The notes under the pieces: model-generated
Databases searched by the model: none
Seen by the model: only the letters and a program-made list of their open reading frames with translations
Told to the model about the DNA's origin: nothing
Made by a program: the position numbers and the translations under genes
Assembly: GCA_017472575.1 (NCBI GenBank)
Contig: JAFUPX010000002.1
Location: 1 to 38,634 of the forward strand
DNA: 38,634 nt
From: Clostridia bacterium
GTDB taxonomy: Bacteria; Bacillota; Clostridia; Oscillospirales; Acutalibacteraceae
Reading direction: 5' to 3'
Part shown: positions 8,082 through 16,890 of the stretch, in pieces
How positions within the stretch are numbered: the first letter of the stretch is position 1
Layout: every line of letters starts with the position of its first letter

Positions 8082-9503
8082 ATGAAAGTATTATTTGCAA
8101 CCAGTGAAGCATATCCGTTTGCGATGTCAGGCGGACTTGCCGATGTTTCAGGCGCATTGCCGAAAGCTCTTCGCCGTAGGCTTATTGGCTGTCGCATTAT
8201 TATGCCGCTCTACAGCTCAATACCCGAGGAATTAAAACAGAAAATGAACTTTATCTGCAGTATAACCGTACCGGTTTCGTGGAGAAGACAGTACTGCGGT
8301 ATCTTTGAGGCTCATCTTGACGGTGTTATATACTATTTTATTGATAATCAGTATTATTTTAAAAGAGAGGGGCTTTACGGTCATTATGACGATGCTGAAC
8401 GCTTTGCTTTCTTTTCCCGTGCAGTTCTTGAGGTTATACCGCATATAAGCTTTACACCTGATATAATTCACTGCAACGATTGGCAGACAGCTCTGATACC
8501 GGTTTATATGAGTGCGTTTTATAAACAGTCTGAGCTGTACAGCAATATTAAAACCGTGTTTACTATCCATAACATTCAGTATCAGGGGAAATACGGCTAT
8601 GAGCTTACAGAGGATGTTATAGGTTTGCCTAAGGATAAGGAAAGTCTTATCGATTATGACGGTTGCATAAACTTTATCAAGGGTGCTATACAGTGCTCCG
8701 ATAAGGTCACAACCGTTTCTCCAACCTATGCTCACGAAATTCTCGACCCGTATTTTTCTCACGGTCTTGACGGCATTTTAAAAGAGTTCACCTATAAGCT
8801 TACAGGTATCGTAAACGGAATTGATACAGATGTTTATAATCCTGAAACAGATAACCTGATTTATAAAAACTATTCAGTGAATGATATCTCGGGTAAGGCT
8901 GTAAATAAGGCAAAGCTTCAAAAGGATATGTCATTGCCGGAAAAGAAAAATGTTCCGATTATAGGAATTGTAAGCCGCCTTGTAAAGCATAAAGGCTTTG
9001 ACCTCGTTAAATGTGTATTTGAAGAGCTTTTAAAAGCAGACCTGCAGTTTGTTATTTTAGGCTCAGGTGAATGGGAGTTTGAAACCTTTTTCCATGAGAT
9101 GGCTTCAAAATATCCCGATAAGGTCGCCTTAAGACTTGGCTTTAATCCTGAGCTTGCGCATAAAATTTATGCCGGAGCGGATATTTTCCTTATGCCAAGT
9201 CAAAGTGAGCCCTGCGGTCTTGCACAAATGGTAGCGTTGAGATACGGAACTGTTCCTATCGTAAGACAAACCGGCGGTCTTAATGACACAATTACCGATA
9301 GCGGTGATAACAATGGCAACGGCTTTACATTCGGTAGCTATAATGCTCACGAAATGCAGAATGCGGTATGGCGCTCCCTTGCAGGCTACGGTGATAAAAA
9401 AGGCTGGGATACTCTACGTAAAAGATGTATGGAATGTGATAATAGCTGGTCAGGCTCTGCTAATGCTTATATAAGACTTTATAAGGAAATTTTAGGTAAA
9501 TGA
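8082..9503 (+). CDS. glgA: Glycogen synthase (GT5, ADP-glucose)
   Basis: GlgA adds glucose from ADP-glucose to the non-reducing end of growing glycogen. The two GT-B Rossmann domains are seen in MKVLFATSEAYPFAMSGG with IHCNDWQTALIP (N-terminal), and IGIVSRLVKHKGFDL with MPSQSEPCGLAQMVALRYG and VRQTGGLNDTI (C-terminal, including the catalytic E-x7-E region). The highly conserved KTGGL motif reads MSGGL, so the Lys of the motif (K15 in E. coli) is Met15 here. The start is ATG 8082 behind TGGAG (8071-8075), giving 473 residues, the normal length. A TTG at 8070 lies inside the ribosome site and is rejected. It ends the glg operon. Confidence 0.95.
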   Translation: MKVLFATSEAYPFAMSGGLADVSGALPKALRRRLIGCRIIMPLYSSIPEELKQKMNFICSITVPVSWRRQYCGIFEAHLDGVIYYFIDNQYYFKREGLYGHYDDAERFAFFSRAVLEVIPHISFTPDIIHCNDWQTALIPVYMSAFYKQSELYSNIKTVFTIHNIQYQGKYGYELTEDVIGLPKDKESLIDYDGCINFIKGAIQCSDKVTTVSPTYAHEILDPYFSHGLDGILKEFTYKLTGIVNGIDTDVYNPETDNLIYKNYSVNDISGKAVNKAKLQKDMSLPEKKNVPIIGIVSRLVKHKGFDLVKCVFEELLKADLQFVILGSGEWEFETFFHEMASKYPDKVALRLGFNPELAHKIYAGADIFLMPSQSEPCGLAQMVALRYGTVPIVRQTGGLNDTITDSGDNNGNGFTFGSYNAHEMQNAVWRSLAGYGDKKGWDTLRKRCMECDNSWSGSANAYIRLYKEILGK

Positions 9504-9508
9504 TAAAA

Positions 9509-9534
9509 GGGCTGTCTTATTTATAAGACAGCCC
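9509..9534. terminator. Strong hairpin between glgA and uppP
   Basis: GGGCTGTCTTAT (9509-9520) and ATAAGACAGCCC (9523-9534) form a 12-bp perfect stem, 5 bp after the glgA stop. No T-run follows (CATATTGG), so it is a weak or partial terminator, or an mRNA-stabilising hairpin separating glgA from uppP. Confidence 0.6.
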
Positions 9535-9553
9535 CATATTGGAGTGATACTTT

Positions 9554-10399
9554 TTGTATGATATTTTAAAATCGATTATTCTCGGTATTGTAGAGGGTAT
9601 AACAGAGTGGCTGCCTGTAAGCAGTACGGGACATATCATTCTTGCCGATGAGTTTATAAACTTAGGTATGAGCGAGCAGTTTAAGGAAATGTTCGATGTT
9701 GTTATTCAGCTCGGTGCAATACTTGCAGTTGTTGTGATATTTTGGAAAAAGCTTTGGCCCTTTACAAGCGACAAAAACAAAGGCTATAATTACATAACAA
9801 AAGGGCAGGGCTTAATCAAAAAAGACATAATGGATATGTGGTTTAAGGTTATTATTGCCTGTATACCTGCAGCGTTGCTTGTGCCTTTTAACGATAAAAT
9901 AGACGAAATGTTCTATAATTATAAGGTTGTTTCCGCCGCGCTTATAATTTACGGTATATTTTTCATTATTATCGAAAAATATAATAAAAAACGCAAGCCA
10001 ATTGTAAACAATATGGAAGAGCTTTCCTATAAAACCGCTGTGCTTATAGGTGTATTCCAGATGTTGGCTGTAATACCCGGCACTTCACGCAGCGGTTCTA
10101 CCATTTTAGGTGCGATACTTTTAGGAGTATCAAGAGTAACCGCCGCGGAGTTCAGCTTCTACTTGGCTATTCCGGTTATGTTCGGCGCAAGCCTTGTTAA
10201 GCTTTTAAAATTTGGATTTAGCTTTACAGGGTTAGAATTAGCTGTGTTGCTTACAGGAATGATAACCGCATTTGTTGTATCGGTTTTAGCAATAAAATTC
10301 CTTTTAAGCTATATAAAGAAAAAGGATTTTACCGCTTTCGGATACTACAGAATAATCCTAGGTATTATAGTTATCGTTTATTTCGCTTTTGTGCGGTAG
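9554..10399 (+). CDS. uppP: Undecaprenyl-diphosphatase (BacA type)
   Basis: UppP dephosphorylates undecaprenyl pyrophosphate, recycling the lipid carrier for cell wall synthesis; extra copies give bacitracin resistance. The 281-residue membrane protein has both family motifs: [14 protein letters not shown] (residues 14-27) and PGTSRSG (175-181). It has about seven or eight hydrophobic segments. The start is TTG 9554 with GGAG (9541-9544) nine bases before; an ATG at 9558 is out of frame. It may be read from the glg promoter through the hairpin at 9509-9534. Its 3' end overlaps the convergent ygiQ-like gene by 29 bp. Confidence 0.95.
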   Translation: MYDILKSIILGIVEGITEWLPVSSTGHIILADEFINLGMSEQFKEMFDVVIQLGAILAVVVIFWKKLWPFTSDKNKGYNYITKGQGLIKKDIMDMWFKVIIACIPAALLVPFNDKIDEMFYNYKVVSAALIIYGIFFIIIEKYNKKRKPIVNNMEELSYKTAVLIGVFQMLAVIPGTSRSGSTILGAILLGVSRVTAAEFSFYLAIPVMFGASLVKLLKFGFSFTGLELAVLLTGMITAFVVSVLAIKFLLSYIKKKDFTAFGYYRIILGIIVIVYFAFVR

Positions 10400-12269
10400 A
10401 CTTTTTTGATTTGTGTATGTTACGGATGGTCTTTTTAGGCCGTCCGTTTTTTTGTTTTCCTGTGATTGAACTTCTGTCATCCGTAACAAGACAATTTTTC
10501 CCTGTACCTATCAAATCATATCTCCCGTATTTTTTAAGGGCAGATAAAACAAGCACTTTGTTTTCAGGCTTAAAGTATTGCAGTAAAGCTCTTTGATGTG
10601 CTTTTTCAGACGCTGTTCTCGGAACATATACCTTTTCCATTGTATATGGGTTAAGTCCTGTATAAAACATACAGGTGGAAACCGTTCCTGGTGTGGGATA
10701 AAAATCCTGAACCTGCTCAGGGTGTAAGCCCTCTTTTTTTAGAAAAACCGAAAGCTCGATTGCGTCCTTCATTGTGCTGCCGGGATGTGAAGACATTAAA
10801 TACGGTACAAGATACTGTTCCTTATTAATCCCTTTTGTAAGCTCGTAAAAACGCTTTTTAAAGCTGTTGTAAACCGAGATATCAGGCTTGCCCATACAAT
10901 TAAGCACATTGTTTGAGCAATGCTCCGGAGCAACCTTTAGCTGACCGCTTATATGATGCTCTACAAGCTCCTTAAAAAAGCTTTCGTCCTTATCTGCAAT
11001 AAGATAGTCAAAGCGTATGCCAGAGCGTATAAATACCTTTTTTACCTTTGGTATGGAGCGTAGTTTTCTTAATAGCTTCAGATAATCCGAATGGTCAACC
11101 TTAACTGCCGGACAGATTTTCGGCGCAAGACATGTCTTATTTGCGCACATTCCTTTTTTTGACTGTGCCTTGCAGGAGGGCTGTCTGAAATTAGCGGTCG
11201 GTCCGCCTACATCGTGAATATATCCCTTGAAATCGGGCATTGCTGTAAGCTGTCTGGCTTCGTCTATCACCGATTCGTGGCTCCTTACAGAAATCTGTCT
11301 GCCCTGATGGTAAGCAATAGAGCAGAAATTGCAGGCGCCGAAACACCCTCTGTTGTGTATGACAGAGAATTTAACCTCTTTAATTCCGGGAACACCGCCG
11401 AGAGCCTCATAGCTTGGATGGTAATTCCGCTCAAACGGCAGGGAATAGACCTCGTCCATTTCTTCGGTTGTAAGAGCAGGCTGCGGTGGATTTTGTATAA
11501 CTATTTTATCTCCGTGCCGCTGAATAACGGTTTTTCCTCTTACGGAATCATGCTCCTGTTGCTGAATAAGACAGGAAACGGCATACTGTTTCTTGCCGTT
11601 TTCATCAGGAACTTTAACCAGTTCAAAAGAGGGACATTCCTTTGCAGGTAAAGGCAAGTATTCCTTTGTATCTATCGCATAGCAAGTACCTTTTATATCT
11701 TTTAAATCTTTTATGCTTTCTCCTGAGTTCAACCTGTCCGCTATCTCTACAATATGCTTTTCTCCCATTCCGTACATTAAAAGGTCGGCAGTAGAGTCAA
11801 TAAGTATAGAGGGTCTTACCTTATCGTCCCAATAATCATAGTGGGCAAAACGGCGAAGGGAAGCCTCAAGTCCGCCTATTGCAATAGGGACGTTACCGTA
11901 AATTTCACGCAGCTTTCTGCAGTATACAATAACCGCTCTGTCAGGTCTTGCTCCGCTTTTGCCGCCGGCGGTGTAGGCATCGTCACTTCTGCGTTTTTTT
12001 GCGGCGGTGTAGTGAGCAACCATAGAGTCTATATTTCCGCTGTTTACAAGAAAGGCAAGTCGGGGAAGACCAAAACGCGTGTAATCACTTTCACACCTCG
12101 GCTGTGAAATTATACAGACCTTATATCCCTTCGCTTCAAGCACACGGGATATAATCGCGGTTCCAAAGCTCGGGTGGTCAACATAGGCATCACCCGTAAC
12201 AATGATAAAATCCGCTTGCTCCCATCCTCGGGAAAGCATTTCTTTTTTAAGTATCGGTAAAAATGACAT
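10371..12269 (-). CDS. YgiQ-family radical SAM protein
   Basis: This 632-residue protein is recognisable by its N-terminus ([33 protein letters not shown]) and the mid-part [19 protein letters not shown], both typical of the YgiQ/UPF0313 family. The 4Fe-4S cluster motif CxxxCxxC is [13 protein letters not shown], with cysteines 309, 313 and 316. A second Cys-rich segment, [22 protein letters not shown], follows. The C-terminus is a basic tail rich in Lys and Arg. The biological reaction of the family is not established. The start ATG 12269 follows AGGATGA. It is a single-gene unit, convergent with uppP; its last codons overlap that gene, and the uppP terminator lies inside its coding sequence. 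Confidence 0.9.
   Translation of the reverse strand: MSFLPILKKEMLSRGWEQADFIIVTGDAYVDHPSFGTAIISRVLEAKGYKVCIISQPRCESDYTRFGLPRLAFLVNSGNIDSMVAHYTAAKKRRSDDAYTAGGKSGARPDRAVIVYCRKLREIYGNVPIAIGGLEASLRRFAHYDYWDDKVRPSILIDSTADLLMYGMGEKHIVEIADRLNSGESIKDLKDIKGTCYAIDTKEYLPLPAKECPSFELVKVPDENGKKQYAVSCLIQQQEHDSVRGKTVIQRHGDKIVIQNPPQPALTTEEMDEVYSLPFERNYHPSYEALGGVPGIKEVKFSVIHNRGCFGACNFCSIAYHQGRQISVRSHESVIDEARQLTAMPDFKGYIHDVGGPTANFRQPSCKAQSKKGMCANKTCLAPKICPAVKVDHSDYLKLLRKLRSIPKVKKVFIRSGIRFDYLIADKDESFFKELVEHHISGQLKVAPEHCSNNVLNCMGKPDISVYNSFKKRFYELTKGINKEQYLVPYLMSSHPGSTMKDAIELSVFLKKEGLHPEQVQDFYPTPGTVSTCMFYTGLNPYTMEKVYVPRTASEKAHQRALLQYFKPENKVLVLSALKKYGRYDLIGTGKNCLVTDDRSSITGKQKNGRPKKTIRNIHKSKKSTAQKRNKR
10422..10453 (+). 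terminator. uppP terminator inside the end of the convergent ygiQ-like gene
   Basis: ACGGATGGTC (10422-10431) pairs with GGCCGTCCGT (10438-10447), using two G-U pairs, and is followed by a run of T. It lies 22 bp after the uppP stop, within the antisense coding region of the radical SAM gene. Confidence 0.7.
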
Positions 12270-12338
12270 AATCTCATCCTAAAATAAAATATATATTAGT
12301 ATAGCATATTTTTACGGCTTTCACAAGGAGGCAAAATA

Positions 12339-12572
12339 ATGGATGAACAACAGGAAATATATGAAGTAAAACCAATGAAAAATATTTTGATGCGGATCAT
12401 AATAACGCAGGTGGTGTGTGTTACGGTTTTAATTGCGGTGATTATTGTTTTAAAGCTTTTTTTCGGTAGCTATTATGATTCGGTTGAGAGCTGGTACAAT
12501 GAAAATATCCGTTCTCAGACTACTGTAAGCGAGATACTTGATTCGAGCGGCGGTGAAAAAGATGAAGTTTAA
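12339..12572 (+). CDS. Small single-pass membrane protein, possibly a remnant of an M23/SpoIVFA-type protein
   Basis: A 77-residue protein with a strong site AAGGAGG (12326-12332). Residues 1-17 are charged. About residues 18-42 form one membrane helix (IIITQVVCVTVLIAVIIVLK). The tail SYYDSVESWYNENIRS would lie outside, followed by an acidic C-terminus. I do not recognise a family. In many Clostridia the gene before a SpoIVFB-like M50 protease encodes a SpoIVFA/M23-type protein with a similar N-terminal helix and WY-rich segment followed by a LytM domain. Here no LytM domain follows and the stop lies within the M50 gene (11-bp overlap). A partner or regulator of the protease is a reasonable guess. 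Confidence 0.6.
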   Translation: MDEQQEIYEVKPMKNILMRIIITQVVCVTVLIAVIIVLKLFFGSYYDSVESWYNENIRSQTTVSEILDSSGGEKDEV

Positions 12573-13155
12573 GGTGTTCGGTACAGAAGTTTACATATCC
12601 TTTCTTTTTGCCGCAGTTTTAACGGTTATGCTCGCAACCGACAGAACAGGTCTTTTATTGCCTGCACTTTTCGCAGTTTTTATGCACGAAATGGGTCATT
12701 TATTTGCTATGTGGGTGTTAGAATGTTCTCCGAAACAGATAAGGCTTATTCCGGCATCGGTTCAAATTGTTCGGAAAATGGAGGTTAGACAGCGAAATGA
12801 AATAATTATAGCTATTTGCGGACCGTTGGTTAACATAATACTTTTTGCTTCTCTTTATATAAATTTTCTTTGCTTTAAAAACGAAATGTGTCTTTATTAT
12901 GCGGTTTTAAATCTTATTATAGGACTATTTAATCTTCTTCCTGTATCAGGTCTGGATGGCGGAACAATTCTGTTTAATATCATAAGCAGAAAAAAGGAAA
13001 TGAGAACTGCTCAGATAGTTGTCAGGATTATAACATTTATTGTAGCTTTAACTGCAATAACACTGGCAGTAATGCTTACGGTAAGGGGTAAAATAAATCT
13101 TTCGCTTTATATTATGGGAATTTATTTTATTATTATGGCGCTTATTAAAATTTAG
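12562..13155 (+). CDS. M50 site-2 intramembrane metalloprotease, SpoIVFB-like
   Basis: The 197-residue membrane protein has the zinc site HEMGH (H42, E43, H46) inside a hydrophobic segment, and the second motif NLLPVSGLDGG with D132 as third ligand. In addition GPLVNIILF matches the conserved stretch between them. These mark site-2 proteases. The short size and lack of a PDZ domain put it with SpoIVFB, which in spore formers cuts pro-sigma-K in the mother cell membrane. It lacks the C-terminal CBS domain of the B. subtilis enzyme, so the substrate is uncertain. ATG 12562 overlaps the upstream small membrane protein by 11 bp, so the two are probably coupled. Confidence 0.85.
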   Translation: MKFKVFGTEVYISFLFAAVLTVMLATDRTGLLLPALFAVFMHEMGHLFAMWVLECSPKQIRLIPASVQIVRKMEVRQRNEIIIAICGPLVNIILFASLYINFLCFKNEMCLYYAVLNLIIGLFNLLPVSGLDGGTILFNIISRKKEMRTAQIVVRIITFIVALTAITLAVMLTVRGKINLSLYIMGIYFIIMALIKI

Positions 13156-13156
13156 G

Positions 13157-13185
13157 TTGAAAGTTTGGGATAGATATTGTAATAT
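13157..13185 (+). promoter_or_regulatory. Promoter for the TIGR03960/DUF2344 pair
   Basis: TTGAAA (13157-13162), 17-bp spacer, TAATAT (13180-13185), starting right at the end of the M50 gene. AAGGTG (13190-13195) is the ribosome site of the next gene. Confidence 0.6.
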
Positions 13186-13203
13186 TAATAAGGTGATAAA
13201 ATA

Positions 13204-15048
13204 ATGGATAATAAAAGATTGGAACAGCTGTTTTTATCTGTACAGAAGCCCGGAAGATATTCAGGCGGTGAAATTAACAGTGTAGTAAAGGATAAATCAA
13301 AGGTTGATGTGAGATTTGCTTTTTGCTTTCCTGATACTTATGAAATCGGTATGTCTCATTTAGGAATGAAAATTCTTTATTCTCAGTTTAATGCGAGAGA
13401 AGATATATGGTGTGAAAGAGTTTTTGCTCCTTGGATAGACTTTGAAAAGGTAATGCGCGAAAATAATATTCCGCTTTTTGCACTTGAAAGCAGGGACCCT
13501 ATATCCGAATTTGATTTTATTGGCTTTACCCTGCAATATGAAATGAGCTACAGTAATGTGCTTAATATGCTTGATTTGGCAGGTCTTCCGCTAAAATCTA
13601 AGGATAGGAAGGATTTGTCTCCGTTAGTTGTTGCGGGAGGTCCATGTGTATGCAATCCCGAGCCTTTGGCAGATTTTGTTGATATATTTTTCTTCGGTGA
13701 GGGTGAGGAGGTCGATTTAGAGCTTATCGACCTTTATAAGGAATATAAGAAAAAAGGCGCATCAAAGAAAGAATTTTTAATTGCCGCCGCAAGGATAGAG
13801 GGTGTGTATGTACCCTCTCTTTATCATACTGATTATAATGACGACGGTACTATAAAATCATTCTATCCTGTTGAAAACGCACCTAAAACTGTAAAGAAAC
13901 GGATTATTTCCGATTTAGATTCGGTTCATTACCCTGATAGGTTTGTTGTTCCTTATATTGAAATAGTTCACGATAGGGCAGTTCAGGAGATTTTCCGCGG
14001 CTGTATCCGCGGCTGTAGATTTTGTCAGGCAGGATATATATACAGACCCGTAAGAGAAAAAAGTCCCGAGGTTATAAACTCTCAGGCTAAGGCGATTTGT
14101 GAAAATACTGGCTATGATGAAATTTCAATTTCGTCTCTGAGTACCAGTGATTACACAAAATTAGAGCCTATGCTTTGCGATATGCTTTGCTGGACTGAGG
14201 ACAAGCAGATAAGTCTCGCTTTGCCGTCTTTAAGGATTGATAATTTTTCAGAGGAGCTTCTTGAAAAAATCAACCATGTGCGCAAAAGCGGATTAACCTT
14301 TGCTCCTGAGGCAGGAACGCAGAGACTGCGCGACGTTATTAATAAAAATGTAACAGAAGAAGAAATTTTACGCACCTGCCGTACTGCGTTTGAGGGTGGG
14401 TATACTGCTGTTAAGCTATATTTTATGCTGGGTCTTCCCACCGAAACCGACGAGGATTTAAAGGGAATAGCCGATTTAGGGCAAAAAATTGTTGACGAAT
14501 ATTACTCAATGCCTAATAAACCAAAGGGCAAAGCGGTATCTGTTTCAATAAGTGTATCAACCTTTGTTCCAAAGCCTTTTACACCTTTTGAGTTTGAGCC
14601 TCAGGTTTGCATTGAGGAAATTCGAAGAAAACAGGAATATCTTAAAAGCTGTATAAAAACGAGAAAAATAAACTTTTCTTATCACGACAGCTCAACAAGC
14701 TTTCTTGAAGCGGTTTTTGCTAAGGGTGACAGAAGGCTCGGAGCAGTTTTGGAGGAGGCCTTTAAGCTTGGTTGCCGTTTTGACGGTTGGGATGAATGCT
14801 TTCAGCTTGATAAGTGGCTTGAAGCCTTTAAGAAATGTAATATAGACCCCGCATTTTATGCAAACAGAGAGCGCTCCTATGAGGAAATTAATCCTTGGGA
14901 GCATATGGATTGCGGCGTAACAAAGGATTTCTTTGTTTCTGAGAACAAAAAGGCAAAATCGGCTGTTACAACGCCAAATTGCCGTGAAAAATGCGCCGGC
15001 TGCGGTGCTACTTGCTATAAGAAAGGTGTTTGCTTTGAAAAGCGTTAG
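13204..15048 (+). CDS. TIGR03960-family radical SAM protein with B12-binding-like domain
   Basis: A 614-residue protein. The N-terminal part (RFAFCFPDTYEIGMSHLGMKILY, VAGGPCVCNPEPLADFVDIFFFGEGEE) is the cobalamin-binding-like domain. The radical SAM core holds CxxxCxxC in FRGCIRGCRFCQAG (C267, C271, C274). AGTQRLRDVINKNVTEEEI is a typical further core segment. The C-terminus is Cys-rich (CREKCAGCGATCYKKGVC). Family knowledge: this protein is nearly always found next to, or fused with, a DUF2344/TIGR03936 protein, as here; the reaction is unknown. The next gene starts 14 bp before its stop. Confidence 0.9.
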   Translation: MDNKRLEQLFLSVQKPGRYSGGEINSVVKDKSKVDVRFAFCFPDTYEIGMSHLGMKILYSQFNAREDIWCERVFAPWIDFEKVMRENNIPLFALESRDPISEFDFIGFTLQYEMSYSNVLNMLDLAGLPLKSKDRKDLSPLVVAGGPCVCNPEPLADFVDIFFFGEGEEVDLELIDLYKEYKKKGASKKEFLIAAARIEGVYVPSLYHTDYNDDGTIKSFYPVENAPKTVKKRIISDLDSVHYPDRFVVPYIEIVHDRAVQEIFRGCIRGCRFCQAGYIYRPVREKSPEVINSQAKAICENTGYDEISISSLSTSDYTKLEPMLCDMLCWTEDKQISLALPSLRIDNFSEELLEKINHVRKSGLTFAPEAGTQRLRDVINKNVTEEEILRTCRTAFEGGYTAVKLYFMLGLPTETDEDLKGIADLGQKIVDEYYSMPNKPKGKAVSVSISVSTFVPKPFTPFEFEPQVCIEEIRRKQEYLKSCIKTRKINFSYHDSSTSFLEAVFAKGDRRLGAVLEEAFKLGCRFDGWDECFQLDKWLEAFKKCNIDPAFYANRERSYEEINPWEHMDCGVTKDFFVSENKKAKSAVTTPNCREKCAGCGATCYKKGVCFEKR

Positions 15049-15679
15049 AGTTTTTTATAAGAAAAAGGGCAGAATGAAGTTTGTATCGCATCTTGATATG
15101 AACAGATTTATGCTGAGAATAATCCGTAAATCGTCAATTCCGGTTTGGTATACTGAAGGCTTTAATCCCCATCCGTATATAACCTTTGCTTTGCCTTTAT
15201 CCTTAGGCTTTGAGAGCGAATATGAAATAATGGATTTCCGCGTTACAGATGACAGCTTTTCCCTTGATGAAATAAAGGAAAGGCTTTCATCCGTTTGCCC
15301 TGAGTATATCGAAATTTTTAAGGTTGCGGAGCCTGAGAAAAAAACCGGAAAAATTGCATTTGCAAAATATAAAATAGAATTTGATACTGAAAATTCTTTA
15401 TTTATAAATAAAATCGAAGCTTTTGCGAAAAAAGAGAGCATTATTATCAGTAAAAAGACCAAAAAGGGAAAATTAAAGGAAATGGATATTGCTCCTAAAA
15501 TCAAGGAAATTTCCTTTGAACATAATAAAATGTTTATAACCCTTCCTGCAGGGGGAGAGGATAATATTAATCCTACCTTACTGCTGGATGCTTTTTATGA
15601 GCAAACAGATAATGATTATGTATGTGCGGATATTACAAGACTCTCCATTTTAGACGGTGAAATGAACGAATTTAAATAG
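15035..15679 (+). CDS. DUF2344/TIGR03936 radical SAM-associated protein
   Basis: The 214-residue partner of the preceding radical SAM protein. The N-terminus has the family signature RVFYKKKGRMKFVSHLDMNRF and EGFNPHPYITFALPLSLGFESEYEIMDF. The middle is Lys-rich (FAKKESIIISKKTKKGKLKEM). The frame is open further upstream to 14933, but those residues lie in the previous gene and look random. TTG at 15035 with AAAGGTG (15021-15027) seven bases before gives the usual start, MKSVRVFYKKKG. It overlaps the upstream gene by 14 bp. The function is not established; co-occurrence suggests a shared RNA or tRNA modification task, which is inference. Confidence 0.85.
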   Translation: MKSVRVFYKKKGRMKFVSHLDMNRFMLRIIRKSSIPVWYTEGFNPHPYITFALPLSLGFESEYEIMDFRVTDDSFSLDEIKERLSSVCPEYIEIFKVAEPEKKTGKIAFAKYKIEFDTENSLFINKIEAFAKKESIIISKKTKKGKLKEMDIAPKIKEISFEHNKMFITLPAGGEDNINPTLLLDAFYEQTDNDYVCADITRLSILDGEMNEFK

Positions 15680-15693
15680 TATTAAAAAAAGTG

Positions 15694-15722
15694 TTGCAAT
15701 TTTTTATTTTTTGTGGTAATAT
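15694..15722 (+). promoter_or_regulatory. rpsT promoter
   Basis: TTGCAA (15694-15699), 17-bp spacer, TAATAT (15717-15722). The -35 context GTGTTGCAAT is the same as at the sugar-binding-protein promoter at 21022. Confidence 0.75.
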
Positions 15723-15758
15723 ATAGCGTGTTATGAGTAAGTGTTGGGAGGTGTCACG

Positions 15759-16022
15759 ATGCCGAATATCAAATCTGCTAAGAAGCGTGTCCTCATAAGT
15801 GAGGCTAACTATCAGCGTAATAAGGCTGCCCGTTCAGCTTTAAAAACTGCTATAAAGAAGGCTGATGCTGCTATTGATGCTAAGTCTGCCGATGCTGCTG
15901 AGGCTGTAAAGGTTGCTGTTAAAACTATTGATAAGGCTGCTGTAAAGGGTCTTATTCATAAGAATAATGCCGCAAGAAAGAAGTCTGCTTTAGCTGCTCG
16001 TCTTAATAAAGCAAACGCATAA
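15759..16022 (+). CDS. rpsT: Small ribosomal subunit protein bS20
   Basis: bS20 binds the 5' domain of 16S rRNA early in 30S assembly. The 87-residue, Lys/Ala-rich helical protein begins [21 protein letters not shown] and carries [20 protein letters not shown], the conserved C-terminal stretch. An ATG six codons upstream lies before the ribosome site. ATG 15759 with GGGAGGTG (15746-15753) is the true start. It is a single-gene unit with its own promoter and terminator. Confidence 0.97.
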   Translation: MPNIKSAKKRVLISEANYQRNKAARSALKTAIKKADAAIDAKSADAAEAVKVAVKTIDKAAVKGLIHKNNAARKKSALAARLNKANA

Positions 16023-16027
16023 GATAT

Positions 16028-16058
16028 AACGCCGTTGTCTTTAACGGCGTTTATTTTT
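16028..16058 (+). terminator. rpsT terminator
   Basis: AACGCCGTT (16028-16036) pairs with AACGGCGTT (16043-16051), followed by a T-rich tract. Confidence 0.9.
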
Positions 16059-16086
16059 ATTAGAAAATATTAAGAATTAGTTAATT

Positions 16087-16120
16087 CGGCAATCGGTACT
16101 CCGATTGCCGTTTGCTTTGT
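16087..16120 (+). terminator. Second hairpin after rpsT
   Basis: CGGCAATCGG (16087-16096), loop TACT, CCGATTGCCG (16101-16110), followed by an interrupted T-tract. It is probably a back-up terminator in tandem with the one at 16028. The yunB promoter starts at once after it. Confidence 0.7.
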
Positions 16121-16149
16121 TTGACTTTGAATTCGCTTTATGGTACAAT
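16121..16149 (+). promoter_or_regulatory. Promoter of the yunB-ligA unit
   Basis: TTGACT (16121-16126), 17-bp spacer, TACAAT (16144-16149). A vegetative sigma-A type promoter. Confidence 0.75.
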
Positions 16150-16194
16150 TAACAAAAATTAACTGCTTTTCGTAAAATAGAGTATGAAAGGCAG

Positions 16195-16881
16195 GTGATA
16201 GTTATAAGAATTAGGTTTAACCGACGTCGAGCTTTGATTTTTCTTGCTGTTGTGCTTTCGGTAATTACCGCTTTCTCGTGCTTTGTATACATAAAAATGC
16301 ATCCGGTTGTTATCATCTATGCTATAAGTACAGCCGAAACGCTGGTTCAGGATGCGGCAAATAAAGCAGTAATTAATATATTGGGAGATAATAATATTGC
16401 TTATGATGATATTGTTTGTCTTGCGCGCGATTCAAGCGGATATGTTACAAGTCTTGAAATTGATGTAGTAGAGATAAACCGTTTAAAAAGCAGTATATCC
16501 AACGAGATATCTAAAATTCTCGCAGAGGAAGAAAGATATGAAATTAATATTCCTATAGGTACTTTTTTTGGCAGTGAATATACATCGGGTCTGGGCCCTG
16601 ATGTATGCTTTAAAATGCAAATAACTTCAACAGCTCTTGTTGATTTTGAAAACAGCTTTACCGATGCCGGAATTAATCAGGTGCTTCACAAAGTTCTGAT
16701 AAAAATTAAAACATCGGGCAACCTTATTTTAACAGGAAGTAAAAAAACCTTTTCGGTTGAAACAAGCGCAATTGCCGCGCAAACGGTAATTGTCGGCAGT
16801 ACTCCCGAGGCATTTACCGAGGTTATAGAAAGTCCTACGGAGGATTCAGCCGGCATAATAAACGATTACGGTGCTTATTAG
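16195..16881 (+). CDS. yunB: YunB-like sporulation protein
   Basis: A 228-residue protein with a basic N-terminus (RIRFNRRR), one membrane helix (about residues 13-32) and a long outside domain. The pattern resembles YunB: AANKAVINIL, LEIDVVEINRLKSSISNEI, EINIPIGTFFGSEYTSGLGPDV and INQVLHKVLIKIKTSG. Known biology: YunB is a membrane-anchored sporulation protein of the mother cell in B. subtilis, with an unclear molecular role. GTG 16195 is the only usual start codon near the N-terminus; its ribosome site (AAAGG, 16187-16191) is close to it. The stop codon lies inside the AGGAGG site of ligA, so the two are co-transcribed. Confidence 0.8.
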   Translation: MIVIRIRFNRRRALIFLAVVLSVITAFSCFVYIKMHPVVIIYAISTAETLVQDAANKAVINILGDNNIAYDDIVCLARDSSGYVTSLEIDVVEINRLKSSISNEISKILAEEERYEINIPIGTFFGSEYTSGLGPDVCFKMQITSTALVDFENSFTDAGINQVLHKVLIKIKTSGNLILTGSKKTFSVETSAIAAQTVIVGSTPEAFTEVIESPTEDSAGIINDYGAY

Positions 16882-16890
16882 GAGGCATTT

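Noticed and set aside
8232..8762. 176-codon open frame antisense to glgA
   Set aside because: The protein on the other strand is a full-length glycogen synthase with all but one motif residue; the antisense frame shows nothing coherent.
14933..15034. Longer DUF2344 protein starting 34 codons upstream
   Set aside because: That stretch lies inside the Cys-rich end of the radical SAM gene and has no family resemblance; TTG 15035 has the correct ribosome site.
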